From NCBI GenBank assembly GCA_902764705.1, contig CACWWZ010000005.1, positions 1 through 64,000 of the forward strand: DNA of 64,000 nucleotides, read 5' to 3'. Shown here one piece after another: positions 36,547 to 45,389 of this stretch. Origin of the DNA: an uncultured Prevotellaceae bacterium. GTDB lineage: Bacteria; Bacteroidota; Bacteroidia; Bacteroidales; Bacteroidaceae. The notes below the pieces were generated by a model, which was not told the DNA's origin, made no database searches, and worked only from the letters and a program-made list of their open reading frames with translations. Position 1 is the stretch's first letter. Each line of letters begins with the position of its first letter. A program made the position numbers and the translations under genes.

Positions 36547-37539
36547 TTAGTCTTTGTTTTTGTAAATCAGCTTGTTAGCGCCGGATGTTAACTCCAGTTC
36601 TTCGCGGTGTTCTTGAATGAACGAGTCGATATGGCGCTTGCGCTTGCTTTCGAATATTTCATCGATGGCAATCAAGATACCCGTCTCCTCGACATCACCA
36701 AAACCATAGTTGATGGCTGTACCAAAGAGTTTCATCGTAGGCGAGAGTCCCATATAGGCATTGACCAATGGTGGGATGTTATAGCCCAGCTTGCGGATTT
36801 CGCGGTTCAGAATCATATAGTCCTCCTTGAAGGAATTTCCTCTGAAAAGTGCTTCCAATTCAGCGGGGTCAGTTTCCAATTCCAGCGGTTTCATCGGGAT
36901 AATCAGCCGTTCTTTGTCGTCGAAATGCTTCTTGAGGAAATAGAGTATCATGTCACGTCCCTTGCGGATATAAGAGGGATACATGGTCATTTTGCCAAAA
37001 TAGTATTTTACGGAAGGACGTATGACTGTGAGTGCTCCAAGACCGTCCCAGAGGTTGTCGAGGGCAAATAGACTCTTGGCACCCATTCTAGACGACTGAT
37101 AGGGGATTGAAACAAACGAACGGCCCAATTCTACCGTCCAAGGAGCATAGTCTTTTAGAAATTTCTCGGAAAAATGGAACATGTGGCTCGTGGCCAGAAT
37201 GGGTTGTCCATTCTTGTCGTATTCCCAATCAGACCCCAGAAGATAGCGGTAGCCTCCAATAATCTCTTCCTCTTCCGGATTCCACACGATAAGTTGCTTG
37301 TAACAGTTATCGCAGATGTCGAATTCATCGATATCCACTTCCTTGCCTGTGCCTCCGCCTGCCTCGCGGAAAACGATTTCTCGCAAACGTCCAATCTCCT
37401 GCATCACATTTGGTGCGTTATGCGCCGTAATGATGTAGATTTCGTTGTTGCTCTTGTTGGTCATTCGCAACTGTTTGTCGGGTGTCAACTCACTCTTGAG
37501 GACTTCCTTGCTAATGGGGGCGATGATGGGTTGTTCCAT
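36547..37539 (-). CDS. glsB: GNAT-type N-acyltransferase, GlsB-like (amino-acid lipid synthesis)
   Basis: The 330-residue soluble protein matches the OlsB/hemolysin-like GNAT family: LREIVFREAGGGTGKE, IVWNPEEEEIIGGYRYLLG and VELGRSFVSIPYQ. Related proteins attach a 3-hydroxy-fatty acid to an amino acid. In Bacteroides thetaiotaomicron the neighbouring pair GlsB/GlsA makes glycine lipids this way (family knowledge). Here it follows a PlsC-like O-acyltransferase on the same strand with a 45-base spacer, the arrangement expected for that pathway. The symbol is assigned by this pairing, and the amino-acid substrate is inferred. Confidence 0.68.
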   Translation of the reverse strand: MEQPIIAPISKEVLKSELTPDKQLRMTNKSNNEIYIITAHNAPNVMQEIGRLREIVFREAGGGTGKEVDIDEFDICDNCYKQLIVWNPEEEEIIGGYRYLLGSDWEYDKNGQPILATSHMFHFSEKFLKDYAPWTVELGRSFVSIPYQSSRMGAKSLFALDNLWDGLGALTVIRPSVKYYFGKMTMYPSYIRKGRDMILYFLKKHFDDKERLIIPMKPLELETDPAELEALFRGNSFKEDYMILNREIRKLGYNIPPLVNAYMGLSPTMKLFGTAINYGFGDVEETGILIAIDEIFESKRKRHIDSFIQEHREELELTSGANKLIYKNKD

Positions 37540-37540
37540 T

Positions 37541-37584
37541 GTTTGAAGTTATAGGGTTTACAATTTATAGAGGCTATAGTGATA
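37541..37584 (-). repeat. 8-bp degenerate tandem array before the glsB-like start
   Basis: On the minus strand, CTATARNY-type octamers (CTATAGCC, CTATAAAT, TGTAAACC, CTATAACT) run up to the ATG at 37539, with one 9-base step. They fill the spacer between the two acyltransferase genes. Confidence 0.55.
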
Positions 37585-38409
37585 TTAAAGTGAATATACA
37601 ATATCTTGTACGTACTGAGCCCATTCCAATGGTGTCTTGCTTTTATCAAAGGTTTGCCAGGGAATGGGTTTACCTATGGTAACTCGGAAGGTCTTTCCTA
37701 CGTTTTTATACATTTCGTCAACGAGGAAGAGCATAGCAAGGTTAAAGGGCAGAAAACGGTCGGAGAAATTTGCCAGGCGGTAGAAGAACTTAGAGTTCTG
37801 CCCACTAAAATGGATAGGAATTATGTCGCGCTGGTATTCTACGCTCTTGGAAATAAATGTCTTCGACCAGGGAATATCCTTGATTTCCTTTTTGCGGCGT
37901 CGTGAACAGATGCCCGCAGGGAACATCAGCATATGGTTATCGCTTTCGAATCCTGCTTTCACCATTGCAGGGAAATTGCGGCTTTGGTGCCCTGTCTTAT
38001 TGATAGGGATGCAGAGTGGAGCCAGTCCTGGCAAATACATCAGCAGGTCGTTAACCAGATAGCGGAACCGCGAATCGAAGTGGCGTCCTATGATAGCTCC
38101 CAGAGCCACACCATCGGCACCACCCAAGGGGTGATTGGACACGATGGTATAGAGCCGTCCGTCGTCTTTGGATGGCAGATTTTCCACTCCCTCCACCTGA
38201 AGGGTCATCTGCAGATACTCTACACAAGCTTCCAACCAAGGAGTGCCGACTTTGTCGCGTGACTCCCAGAGAAAGGCGTTCACCTGATCCTGGTGCGCAA
38301 TACGCTTGAGCCACGAAACAAGTGGACTGGGAATCCAATTAGCTTTGGAGCCCATCTTGTTTTTGAGTATCTGATCAATGTCAATGGTCTTTAATGTAAT
38401 TTCTGCCAT
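37585..38409 (-). CDS. glsA: PlsC-like 1-acyl-glycerol-3-phosphate-type O-acyltransferase, GlsA-like
   Basis: The 274-residue protein starts at ATG 38409 (MAEITLKTIDID); the TTG at 38439 lies in the promoter box. The acyltransferase motif NHPLGGADG (H-x4-D type) and a downstream FPAGICSRRRK segment, matching the FPEG-like motif, identify the PlsC/OlsA superfamily. With the GNAT protein encoded downstream it should add the second, O-linked acyl chain to an N-acyl amino acid. The gene diverges from mraZ, so its promoter shares a 191-base region with the dcw promoter. Confidence 0.7.
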   Translation of the reverse strand: MAEITLKTIDIDQILKNKMGSKANWIPSPLVSWLKRIAHQDQVNAFLWESRDKVGTPWLEACVEYLQMTLQVEGVENLPSKDDGRLYTIVSNHPLGGADGVALGAIIGRHFDSRFRYLVNDLLMYLPGLAPLCIPINKTGHQSRNFPAMVKAGFESDNHMLMFPAGICSRRRKKEIKDIPWSKTFISKSVEYQRDIIPIHFSGQNSKFFYRLANFSDRFLPFNLAMLFLVDEMYKNVGKTFRVTIGKPIPWQTFDKSKTPLEWAQYVQDIVYSL

Positions 38410-38436
38410 TTCTCTATAAAAGTCCCTAAAACGATG

Positions 38437-38444
38437 CAAAGATA
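38437..38444 (-). promoter_or_regulatory. -7 promoter box of the acyltransferase operon
   Basis: The minus strand reads TATCTTTG followed by CATCG. It matches TAnnTTTG and lies 27 bases upstream of ATG 38409, which fixes the start. Confidence 0.65.
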
Positions 38445-38526
38445 ATGCATTTTATTCAGAAATGATTGCACTTTTTCAGAAAAATGTGCAAGAAAGTAAC
38501 TTTTTATAAAAAATTCACTAAAAAAA

Positions 38527-38551
38527 GTGGAGAAAAGTGGGGGATTGTGGG
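38527..38551 (+). promoter_or_regulatory. candidate MraZ operator: three GTGGR boxes at 10-bp spacing
   Basis: GTGGA at 38527, GTGGG at 38537 and GTGGG at 38547 are spaced by exactly 10 bp and lie just upstream of the -7 box of mraZ. MraZ proteins of other bacteria bind direct TGGG-type boxes at the same spacing in front of their own operon (established for E. coli). Autoregulation of the dcw cluster is therefore likely. Confidence 0.75.
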
Positions 38552-38561
38552 GGAAAATCAT

Positions 38562-38569
38562 TACCTTTG
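38562..38569 (+). promoter_or_regulatory. -7 promoter box of the dcw cluster
   Basis: TACCTTTG followed by CACCC matches the Bacteroidota -7 consensus. It lies 31 bases upstream of the mraZ ATG at 38601 and 10 bases after the last candidate MraZ box. Confidence 0.75.
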
Positions 38570-38600
38570 CACCCAAACTCATAAAATATAAGAGGTACAC

Positions 38601-39053
38601 ATGCGATTTTTAGGTAACATAGAGGCTAAACTTGACGTGAAGGGACGTGCTTTCCTTCCCGCCACCTTCCGCAAGGTTTTGCAGGCGGGCGGTGAGGAAC
38701 GCCTTGTATTACGCAAGGACGTTTTCCAGTCTTGTCTGGTGCTATATCCTGAAAGCGTGTGGAATGAGCAGATGGATATGCTGAGGGCCCGTCTTAACCG
38801 ATGGAACCGTCAGGAGCAGCAGGTATTCCGTCAGTTTGTGTCGGAAGTAGAGTTGCTTACCCTTGACGGCAATGGACGTTTCTTGATTCCCAAGCGCTAT
38901 TTGCGTATGGCGGAGATTGATCAGGATGTCAAATTTATCGGTATGGACGATACGATAGAGATCTGGAGTAGCCGTAAGGCTGAGGAACAGCAGATGAAAC
39001 CTGAAGATTTCGGTAATGCCCTCGAACAGCTCATGATGGTTGAGCAGGAATGA
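38601..39053 (+). CDS. mraZ: transcriptional regulator MraZ
   Basis: The 150-residue protein has two AbrB-like swapped-hairpin halves: FLGNIEAKLDVKGRAFLPATFR near the N-terminus (written as FLGNIEAKLD to FLPATFR) and the second copy LTLDGNGRFLIPKRYL around residue 85. MraZ forms a ring-shaped DNA-binding oligomer that represses the dcw operon in E. coli. It is the first gene of the cluster, and three matching operator boxes lie upstream. Length and position are normal. Confidence 0.93.
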   Translation: MRFLGNIEAKLDVKGRAFLPATFRKVLQAGGEERLVLRKDVFQSCLVLYPESVWNEQMDMLRARLNRWNRQEQQVFRQFVSEVELLTLDGNGRFLIPKRYLRMAEIDQDVKFIGMDDTIEIWSSRKAEEQQMKPEDFGNALEQLMMVEQE

Positions 39054-39074
39054 TATTTCCAATAACGACGAACA

Positions 39075-39986
39075 ATGTTAACGACCGCTGAAACATACCA
39101 CGTTCCTGTTCTCTTGCAAGAGAGCGTCGACGGGCTGGATATCCAGCCCGACGGCATTTATGTGGATGTAACTTTTGGCGGTGGCGGTCATTCGAAGGAA
39201 ATCCTGTCGCGACTGGGTAAGAACGGTCGTCTGTACAGCTTTGACCAGGATGCTGATGCAGAGAAAAATATCGTCGATGATGATAGATTTACCTTTGTTC
39301 GTAGCAACTTTAGGTATATCGGCCAGTGGATGCGCTATTACGGAGTGGAACAGATTGACGGTCTTTTGGGAGACCTAGGTGTGTCGAGTCACCATTTCGA
39401 TGATGAAACTCGTGGCTTCTCCTTCCGTTTTGATGCCCCGCTGGATATGAGAATGAACAAGCGTGCAGGACAGACAGCAGCAGACATTCTGAACAACTAT
39501 AGTGAGGAGCAGCTGGCTGATGTCTTCTATCTCTACGGAGAGCTGAAGAATGCCCGCCGCATTGCCAAAGCCATCAGTGACTATCGTCGTCAGCAGAATA
39601 TTTTGACGACAGGACAGCTGGCAGAGGCTACAGAAGCTCTGATGCGTTCGGAGCGAGAGAAAAAGGATATGGCCCGGTTGTATCAGGCTTTGCGTATAGA
39701 GGTAAACCACGAGATGGATGCCCTGCGAGATATGTTGAAAGGAGCTACGGCCCTGCTCCGTGAGGGAGGTCGGTTGAGCATCATCACCTATCACTCGTTG
39801 GAAGACCGTATCGTCAAGAATGTGATGAAAGCTGGCAATGCAGAGGGTAAGGTGGAGCAGGACTTCTTTGGACGGATTTCTTCACCCTACCGGTTGGTGA
39901 ATAAGGTCACGGTGCCCAGTGACGAAGAACAGCAGCGCAACCCTCGTAGTCGTAGTGCAAAATTGAGAATAGCGGAGAAAATATAA
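39075..39986 (+). CDS. rsmH: 16S rRNA (cytosine-1402 N4) methyltransferase RsmH
   Basis: The 303-residue SAM-dependent enzyme methylates N4 of C1402 in the ribosomal P site. The SAM-binding motif DVTFGGGGHSKEIL lies at about residue 32, DGLLGDLGVSSHHFD is the second family motif, and the C-terminal region has ITYHSLEDRIVK. It lies 21 bases after mraZ and one base before the ftsL-like gene, the usual position in the cluster. Confidence 0.95.
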   Translation: MLTTAETYHVPVLLQESVDGLDIQPDGIYVDVTFGGGGHSKEILSRLGKNGRLYSFDQDADAEKNIVDDDRFTFVRSNFRYIGQWMRYYGVEQIDGLLGDLGVSSHHFDDETRGFSFRFDAPLDMRMNKRAGQTAADILNNYSEEQLADVFYLYGELKNARRIAKAISDYRRQQNILTTGQLAEATEALMRSEREKKDMARLYQALRIEVNHEMDALRDMLKGATALLREGGRLSIITYHSLEDRIVKNVMKAGNAEGKVEQDFFGRISSPYRLVNKVTVPSDEEQQRNPRSRSAKLRIAEKI

Positions 39987-39987
39987 T

Positions 39988-40419
39988 ATGGTAGAAGAAA
40001 ACGAGATATTAGAAGAGCAGAAGCAAGAAGAGAGTTCGCTCAAAGAGACTATTCAACTGATTAAGGAGTCTGCTACTGAGGAAGATCCGAAACCTTCCGG
40101 TCAGTTGAACCTGCGTACCATATTGGGTGGTGACTTGCTGACAACAGATGTGGTCCGTTCGCAGATATGGCTGTTTGTGCTCATCGTTGTGTTCTCCATC
40201 GTCTATGTCGCTTTCCGTTACCAGTGCCAGCAGGATATGATAGCCATCGATAAGTTGGAGAAGACGCTAACAGGTGCCAAGTATAAGGCTCTTTCTTCGT
40301 CAAGTACACTGACAGAGAAGTGTCGCGAGAGCCATGTGCTGGATATTTTGAAACAAAACCAGGACTCGCTGTTGCATCAGGCCGACCAGCCGCCCTATAT
40401 CATTCAGATACCTGAATGA
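39988..40419 (+). CDS. ftsL: FtsL-like cell division protein
   Basis: The 143-residue bitopic membrane protein has a charged cytoplasmic part of about 60 residues, one membrane segment (IWLFVLIVVFSIVYVAFRY) and a periplasmic tail of about 60 residues. Its place between rsmH and ftsI, its size and its topology identify the Bacteroidota FtsL equivalent, which links FtsQ, FtsI and FtsW in the divisome. Sequence similarity to proteobacterial FtsL is low, as is usual. The tail contains VLDILKQNQDSLLHQ. Confidence 0.82.
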   Translation: MVEENEILEEQKQEESSLKETIQLIKESATEEDPKPSGQLNLRTILGGDLLTTDVVRSQIWLFVLIVVFSIVYVAFRYQCQQDMIAIDKLEKTLTGAKYKALSSSSTLTEKCRESHVLDILKQNQDSLLHQADQPPYIIQIPE

Positions 40420-40423
40420 AAAG

Positions 40424-40458
40424 AGAAGTGAAAAATGAGAAATGAGTAATGGGAGATG
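40424..40458 (+). repeat. 7-bp tandem array, five units, containing the ftsI start codon
   Basis: Units of consensus AGAAATG start at 40424, 40431, 40438, 40445 and 40452. All end in TG, and the last unit (GGAGATG) supplies the ATG of ftsI at 40456. The array occupies the whole ftsL-ftsI spacer except its first four bases. Confidence 0.85.
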
Positions 40459-42588
40459 AGTAGTTTTAACAATGATAAGGTGATGCCTCGCTACATGATG
40501 ATTGCAGTACTGCTGACAATCATCGGAATTGCCGTTATTGGCAAGGCCCTCTATATTATGACTGCCAAGAAGCAGTATTGGACGGAGGTTGCCGACCGCC
40601 TGAAACGCGATAGCGTCAGTGTGAAGCCGAATCGAGGCAACATCCTCAGCTGTGACGGACAGTTGATGGCCACTTCTATTCCTGAATATAAGATTTTCAT
40701 TGATTTCCAGGCTGCTGCCTTTGCGAAGGACGATTCGCTATGGCTGGACAAGGTCGATTCGCTGTGTGAGGGATTGAACAGGATATTCCCCAAGAAGAGT
40801 GCGGCAGAATTTAAGCACGATTTGGAAGAAGGTCGTCATAAGATCAATAAAGACGGCAGCAAGGGTTCGCGTTGGTGGAATATCTGGCCTCGCCGCATCG
40901 ACTATAATACTTTCGTAGAAGTTAGCGAATTGCCTTTCTTGAATATGCCCCGCTATAAGAGCGGATTTACCTATGAGACCTATAATTCTCGTCGTCGTCC
41001 GTTTGGTTCGCTGGCCTTACGTACCATTGGTGGACTGTATGGTGCCAAGGACTCGGCCTACTATGGCTTGGAACTATCTAACGATTCTATTCTTCGTGGT
41101 ATTCCCGGTATTACCGGTCGCCGTAAGGTGCTGAACAAATATATGAATATTCCCGTGACGTTGCCTGTTGACGGTTGTGATATCGTGACAACTATCGATG
41201 TCAATATGCAGGACTTGGCAGAACGTTCCTTGTTGGATATGCTGAAAAAACCCGAGGTGCATGGCGAGATGGGTGTAGCCATCCTGATGGAAGTGGAAAC
41301 AGGTGATGTCAAGGCGATTGTCAATATGATGCGTACGGAAAACGACCAATATATAGAAGCAGTCAATTCCGCTATCAGCTATCGTTGTGAGCCGGGTTCA
41401 GTGTTCAAGACCGCCTCTATTCTGGTGGCCCTCGATGATGGCGTGCTGGGCAAGAACCCACAAGACACCAGCTATATCATCCATACGGGTGGTGGCGTCA
41501 TGCCGATGTATGGCCGTGAGATGAAAGACCACAACTGGCGTCGCGGTGGTTATGGAGACATTAATGTGGCACGTACGTTGGAGGTTAGCTCAAATATCGG
41601 TGTGAGCCATGTGATTGACAAGTTCTATCATAGCGAGGCAGAGCGTTATGTGAAAGGACTTTACCGCGTGGGCATTGGTGAAGACTTGAAGCTACAAAAT
41701 ATTCTTCCTGGTTATCGCCCCCCACTCATTCGTATGCCAAAACGTAAGAAAAACGGACGCTATGATGATAATTGGTATGCCACTACGTTACCTTGGATGT
41801 CGATAGGCTATGAGACCCAGATCGCTCCTATCAATACGGTAACTTTTTATAATGCCATTGCCAATAATGGTAAGATGATGCGTCCGCGTTTTGTCAAGAA
41901 GATTGTGAAAAATGGTGTAACTGTCAAGGAATTTGAACCAGAGGTTATCAAAGAACGCATTGCCCGGCCGGAGGCTCTCAAGACATTGCAGACAATTCTG
42001 GAACACGTGGTGAGCCAAGGTCTGGGACGTAAGGCTGGTTCGCCGTTGTTTAAGGTTGCCGGTAAGACTGGTACCGCCCAGGTTTCGCAAGGTAAGTCCG
42101 GCTATAAGAGTGGTGTGGTACAATACTGGCTCTCGTTTGCAGGTTATTTCCCTGCCGACAATCCTCGTTACACATGTATTGTGTGTATTAAGAAGTCTGG
42201 TCTGCCTGCTTCGGGTGGTGGCATGAGTGGTGTCGTGTTCCACCATATTGCTGAGGGCGTGATGGCCCGACACCTTAAGATGAGTGTGGACGATGCCCAT
42301 GACGAAAACTCTGTTGTGATTCCTGACGTGAAGATAGGAGATGTCGCATCAGCCAATTTCATACTTGGTGAGTTGGGTGTTAGCAATAGCGTGAAACAGT
42401 CGCCCAAGGTGTATGGCGAGAATGTCACTCCAGACGTGACAGGTATGGGAGCCAGGGATGCAGTCTATTTGTTGGAGAGCAGAGGCTTAAAGGTTAAGGT
42501 GCATGGTCGTGGCAAGGTGAAGTCACAGAGCTATCCTGCTGGAAAGACCATCGTCAAGGGTAGTGAGTGCGTGTTGGTTTTGAATTAA
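40456..42588 (+). CDS. ftsI: penicillin-binding protein, divisome transpeptidase FtsI (PBP3)
   Basis: The 710-residue class B PBP has one N-terminal membrane segment (MIAVLLTIIGIAVIGKALYI), a dimerisation domain and a transpeptidase domain. The active-site motifs are S315-VFK, S378-SN and K537-TG. The C-terminal 65 residues form a PASTA domain (VTPDVTGMGARDAVYLLE). It cross-links septal peptidoglycan as partner of FtsW. The PASTA extension makes it longer than E. coli FtsI, as is common in Bacteroidota. Its ATG is the end of a heptamer array. Confidence 0.95.
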   Translation: MSSFNNDKVMPRYMMIAVLLTIIGIAVIGKALYIMTAKKQYWTEVADRLKRDSVSVKPNRGNILSCDGQLMATSIPEYKIFIDFQAAAFAKDDSLWLDKVDSLCEGLNRIFPKKSAAEFKHDLEEGRHKINKDGSKGSRWWNIWPRRIDYNTFVEVSELPFLNMPRYKSGFTYETYNSRRRPFGSLALRTIGGLYGAKDSAYYGLELSNDSILRGIPGITGRRKVLNKYMNIPVTLPVDGCDIVTTIDVNMQDLAERSLLDMLKKPEVHGEMGVAILMEVETGDVKAIVNMMRTENDQYIEAVNSAISYRCEPGSVFKTASILVALDDGVLGKNPQDTSYIIHTGGGVMPMYGREMKDHNWRRGGYGDINVARTLEVSSNIGVSHVIDKFYHSEAERYVKGLYRVGIGEDLKLQNILPGYRPPLIRMPKRKKNGRYDDNWYATTLPWMSIGYETQIAPINTVTFYNAIANNGKMMRPRFVKKIVKNGVTVKEFEPEVIKERIARPEALKTLQTILEHVVSQGLGRKAGSPLFKVAGKTGTAQVSQGKSGYKSGVVQYWLSFAGYFPADNPRYTCIVCIKKSGLPASGGGMSGVVFHHIAEGVMARHLKMSVDDAHDENSVVIPDVKIGDVASANFILGELGVSNSVKQSPKVYGENVTPDVTGMGARDAVYLLESRGLKVKVHGRGKVKSQSYPAGKTIVKGSECVLVLN

Positions 42589-42603
42589 TTAAATAAGGTA
42601 TAT

Positions 42604-44058
42604 ATGAAGCTGATAGAACTATTGAAGTATGTCACTCCTCAGACCATTATCGGCAATCAGGAGATAGACATCACTGGCGTGAACATTGACTCCCGTAAAA
42701 TAGAAAAGAGTCATTTGTTCGTTGCTATCAAGGGAACACAGACCGATGGTCACCGCTTTATTCCCAAAGCTTTGGAGTTGGGTGCTGTTGCCGTATTATG
42801 TGAAGACCTGCCTGAGGACTTGCAGCCTGGGGTCACCTATGTGCAAGTTGCGTCGACGGAGGCTGCTGTAGGTCCTGTCGCAACCATGTTCTATGGTGAA
42901 CCTTCGAAACAGCTAAAACTGGTCGGTGTAACGGGAACCAACGGCAAGACAACCATCGCCACCTTATTATATAATATGTTCCGTAAGTTCGGACATAAAT
43001 GCGGTCTGCTCTCTACGGTATGCAACTATATTGAGGATGAGGCCATCCCTGCCGACCATACCACGCCAGATCCCATTGAGCTCAACAAACTATTGGCCCA
43101 AATGGTGGACGCTGGCTGTGAATATGCCTTTATGGAATGCTCTAGTCATGCTATTGCTCAGCAGCGTATCGGTGGATTGGTATTTGCGGGCGGACTATTT
43201 ACCAATCTGACCCGTGACCATCTGGACTATCATAAGACCTTTGAGAACTACCGTGATGCCAAGAAAGCTTTCTTCGATGGGCTGTCGAAGGATGCCTTTG
43301 CCATTACAAATGCCGATGACAAAAATGGAAGCGTGATGGTACAGAATTGTAAGGCACAGGTGAAGACTTATAGCACCCGGACGATGGCCGATTTCCGTGC
43401 CCGCATCATAGAGTGCCATTTTGAAGGTATGTATCTGGAGGTTGACGGTCGTGAGGTTGGGGTGCAGTTTATTGGAAAGTTTAATGTGTCTAACCTGTTG
43501 GCAGTCTATGGTGCTGCTGTGATGTTGGGTAAGAAGCCCGAGGATATCCTGTTGGTGCTCAGTACGTTGAAGAGTGTGGCAGGACGATTGGAACCCATCC
43601 GTTCCCAGGAAGGAGTAACTGCTATCGTTGACTATGCCCACACTCCTGATGCCTTGGAGAATGTGCTTAATGCCATTCATGAAGTGCTGGACGGCAAGGG
43701 CGGACAGATTATCACCGTTTGTGGTGCTGGCGGAAACCGTGATAAGGGTAAGCGCCCGCTGATGGCTCAAGAAGCCGTCAAACAGAGTGATCGTGTCATT
43801 ATTACTTCTGACAATCCTCGTTTCGAGGAGCCACAGGACATTATCAACGACATGTTGGCAGGACTCACTCCCCAGCAGATGAAGAAGGTGGTGAGCATTG
43901 TTGAACGTAAGGAGGCTATTCGTACAGCCTGTATGATGGCCCAGAAGGGTGATGTTATTCTCATTGCCGGCAAGGGCCATGAGGACTATCAGGAAATCAA
44001 GGGTGTGAAACACCATTTCGATGACCGTGAGATTGTGAGAGAGATTTTTCAGTCGTAA
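42604..44058 (+). CDS. murE: UDP-MurNAc-tripeptide synthetase MurE
   Basis: The 484-residue Mur ligase adds the third amino acid to UDP-MurNAc-Ala-Glu. The ATP loop GTNGKTT is at 111-117. The motif DNPR in [11 protein letters not shown] marks meso-diaminopimelate specificity in this family. The lysine in the [11 protein letters not shown] region follows the expected central domain. The length is normal. The gene lies 15 bases after ftsI. Confidence 0.95.
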   Translation: MKLIELLKYVTPQTIIGNQEIDITGVNIDSRKIEKSHLFVAIKGTQTDGHRFIPKALELGAVAVLCEDLPEDLQPGVTYVQVASTEAAVGPVATMFYGEPSKQLKLVGVTGTNGKTTIATLLYNMFRKFGHKCGLLSTVCNYIEDEAIPADHTTPDPIELNKLLAQMVDAGCEYAFMECSSHAIAQQRIGGLVFAGGLFTNLTRDHLDYHKTFENYRDAKKAFFDGLSKDAFAITNADDKNGSVMVQNCKAQVKTYSTRTMADFRARIIECHFEGMYLEVDGREVGVQFIGKFNVSNLLAVYGAAVMLGKKPEDILLVLSTLKSVAGRLEPIRSQEGVTAIVDYAHTPDALENVLNAIHEVLDGKGGQIITVCGAGGNRDKGKRPLMAQEAVKQSDRVIITSDNPRFEEPQDIINDMLAGLTPQQMKKVVSIVERKEAIRTACMMAQKGDVILIAGKGHEDYQEIKGVKHHFDDREIVREIFQS

Positions 44059-44063
44059 TCATT

Positions 44064-44111
44064 CGGAATATCGAAATGTAAGAATACCGGAATAACGAAA
44101 TAACGTAACAA
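44064..44111 (+). repeat. 8-bp tandem array, six units, before mraY
   Basis: Octamers of consensus CGGAATAA/CGAAATAA start at 44064, 44072, 44080, 44088, 44096 and 44104. The array ends one base before the mraY ATG at 44113 and fills almost the whole murE-mraY spacer. Confidence 0.85.
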
Positions 44112-44112
44112 T

Positions 44113-45387
44113 ATGCTATATTACATCTTTAGATTTTTAGAACAATACAATATCCCTGGTGCACACCTTTGGTCGTACATCTCGTTTCGTTCGTTGTTGG
44201 CATTGATCTTGTCGCTGATAATCTCGGCATGGTTTGGTGAATACTTTATTAAATGGATGAAACGTCGCAATATTTCCGAGACAGCCCGTGATCCAAGTAT
44301 CGACCCGTTTGGTGTGGAAAAGAAAGGAGTTCCCACTATGGGCGGTATTATCATCATTGTCAGTATATTGGTACCAGTATTGTTGTTGGGACGTATGCGA
44401 AACACCTATCTCCTCTTGATGATTGGTACCACCATTTGGCTTGGCTTCCTTGGTTTTATGGATGATTATATCAAGATTTTCAAAAAGAACAAGGAAGGGT
44501 TGAAGGGACTTTATAAGATTATCGGTCAGGTGTCAATCGGATTCATTGTTGGTTTAACTCTTTGGCTTAGCCCCGATGCCGTTGTCCGTGAGAATGTATC
44601 GGAACCCCAACAGCAGAATAAGGAGATTGTAGTGAAGCATAAGCCGGAGGCCGTCAAGTCGTTGCAAACCACGATACCTTTTATCAAGAACCATACGCTG
44701 AATTATTCTAATGTGATGTCTTTCTTGGGAGAGTATAAGGTTGCTGCGGGTTGGATATTGTTCGTTATCATGACCATCCTCGTTGTTACGGCAGTGTCGA
44801 ATGGTGCCAATCTGAACGATGGCATGGATGGTATGTGTGCGGGAAACTCGGCAATAATAGGCGTCGCGTTACTGATACTCTGCTATATCTCGTCGCATAT
44901 CGTTTACGCTGCCTATTTTGACATCATGTATATTCCAGGTTCTCAGGAGCTGGTTGTGTTCCTCTCTGCCTTTATCGGAGCGATGATTGGTTTCCTTTGG
45001 TACAATGCTTTCCCTGCCCAGATTTTCATGGGCGATACCGGATCGTTAACTATTGGCGGCATCATCGGTGTTTGTGCAATTATTGTCCATAAAGAACTGA
45101 TGCTTATCGTTCTTTGTGGAATCTTCTTCGTAGAAAGTCTGAGTGTAATCATCCAGACGCAGTGGTTTAAGATACAGAAACGCAAGGGCAAGCGAGTGCG
45201 CGTGTTCCGTGCGACCCCCATCCACGACACCTTCCGTAAGCTCGACTCACAACTCGACCCCACCAGTACTTATATTTTGAAAGGCTGGCCTCATCGCCCG
45301 TTCCATGAGTCGAAGATTACTATTCGTTTCTGGATTACCACTATCATATTAGCTGCATTAACAATTATCACACTTAAGATCAGATAA
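44113..45387 (+). CDS. mraY: phospho-MurNAc-pentapeptide translocase MraY
   Basis: The 424-residue integral membrane enzyme transfers phospho-MurNAc-pentapeptide to undecaprenyl phosphate, giving lipid I. Family motifs are FMDDYIKIFKKNKEGL, the Mg-binding NLNDGMDGM and the loop ATPIHDTFRK near the end. It is longer than the E. coli enzyme because of an insertion between the fourth and fifth helices (RENVSEPQQQNKEIVVKHK region), usual in Bacteroidota. Confidence 0.95.
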   Translation: MLYYIFRFLEQYNIPGAHLWSYISFRSLLALILSLIISAWFGEYFIKWMKRRNISETARDPSIDPFGVEKKGVPTMGGIIIIVSILVPVLLLGRMRNTYLLLMIGTTIWLGFLGFMDDYIKIFKKNKEGLKGLYKIIGQVSIGFIVGLTLWLSPDAVVRENVSEPQQQNKEIVVKHKPEAVKSLQTTIPFIKNHTLNYSNVMSFLGEYKVAAGWILFVIMTILVVTAVSNGANLNDGMDGMCAGNSAIIGVALLILCYISSHIVYAAYFDIMYIPGSQELVVFLSAFIGAMIGFLWYNAFPAQIFMGDTGSLTIGGIIGVCAIIVHKELMLIVLCGIFFVESLSVIIQTQWFKIQKRKGKRVRVFRATPIHDTFRKLDSQLDPTSTYILKGWPHRPFHESKITIRFWITTIILAALTIITLKIR

Positions 45388-45389
45388 AA

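Noticed and set aside
38437..38439. TTG starts that would lengthen several proteins (vanZ-like 30593, glsA-like 38439, murG 48029, glnA 60290, symporter 30647)
   Set aside because: Each TTG is the end of a TAnnTTTG promoter box, and a normal ATG follows 4-10 codons later.
38410..38600. Minus-strand ORF of 69 codons between the acyltransferase and mraZ
   Set aside because: It runs through the two divergent promoters and MraZ boxes and has no protein-like features.
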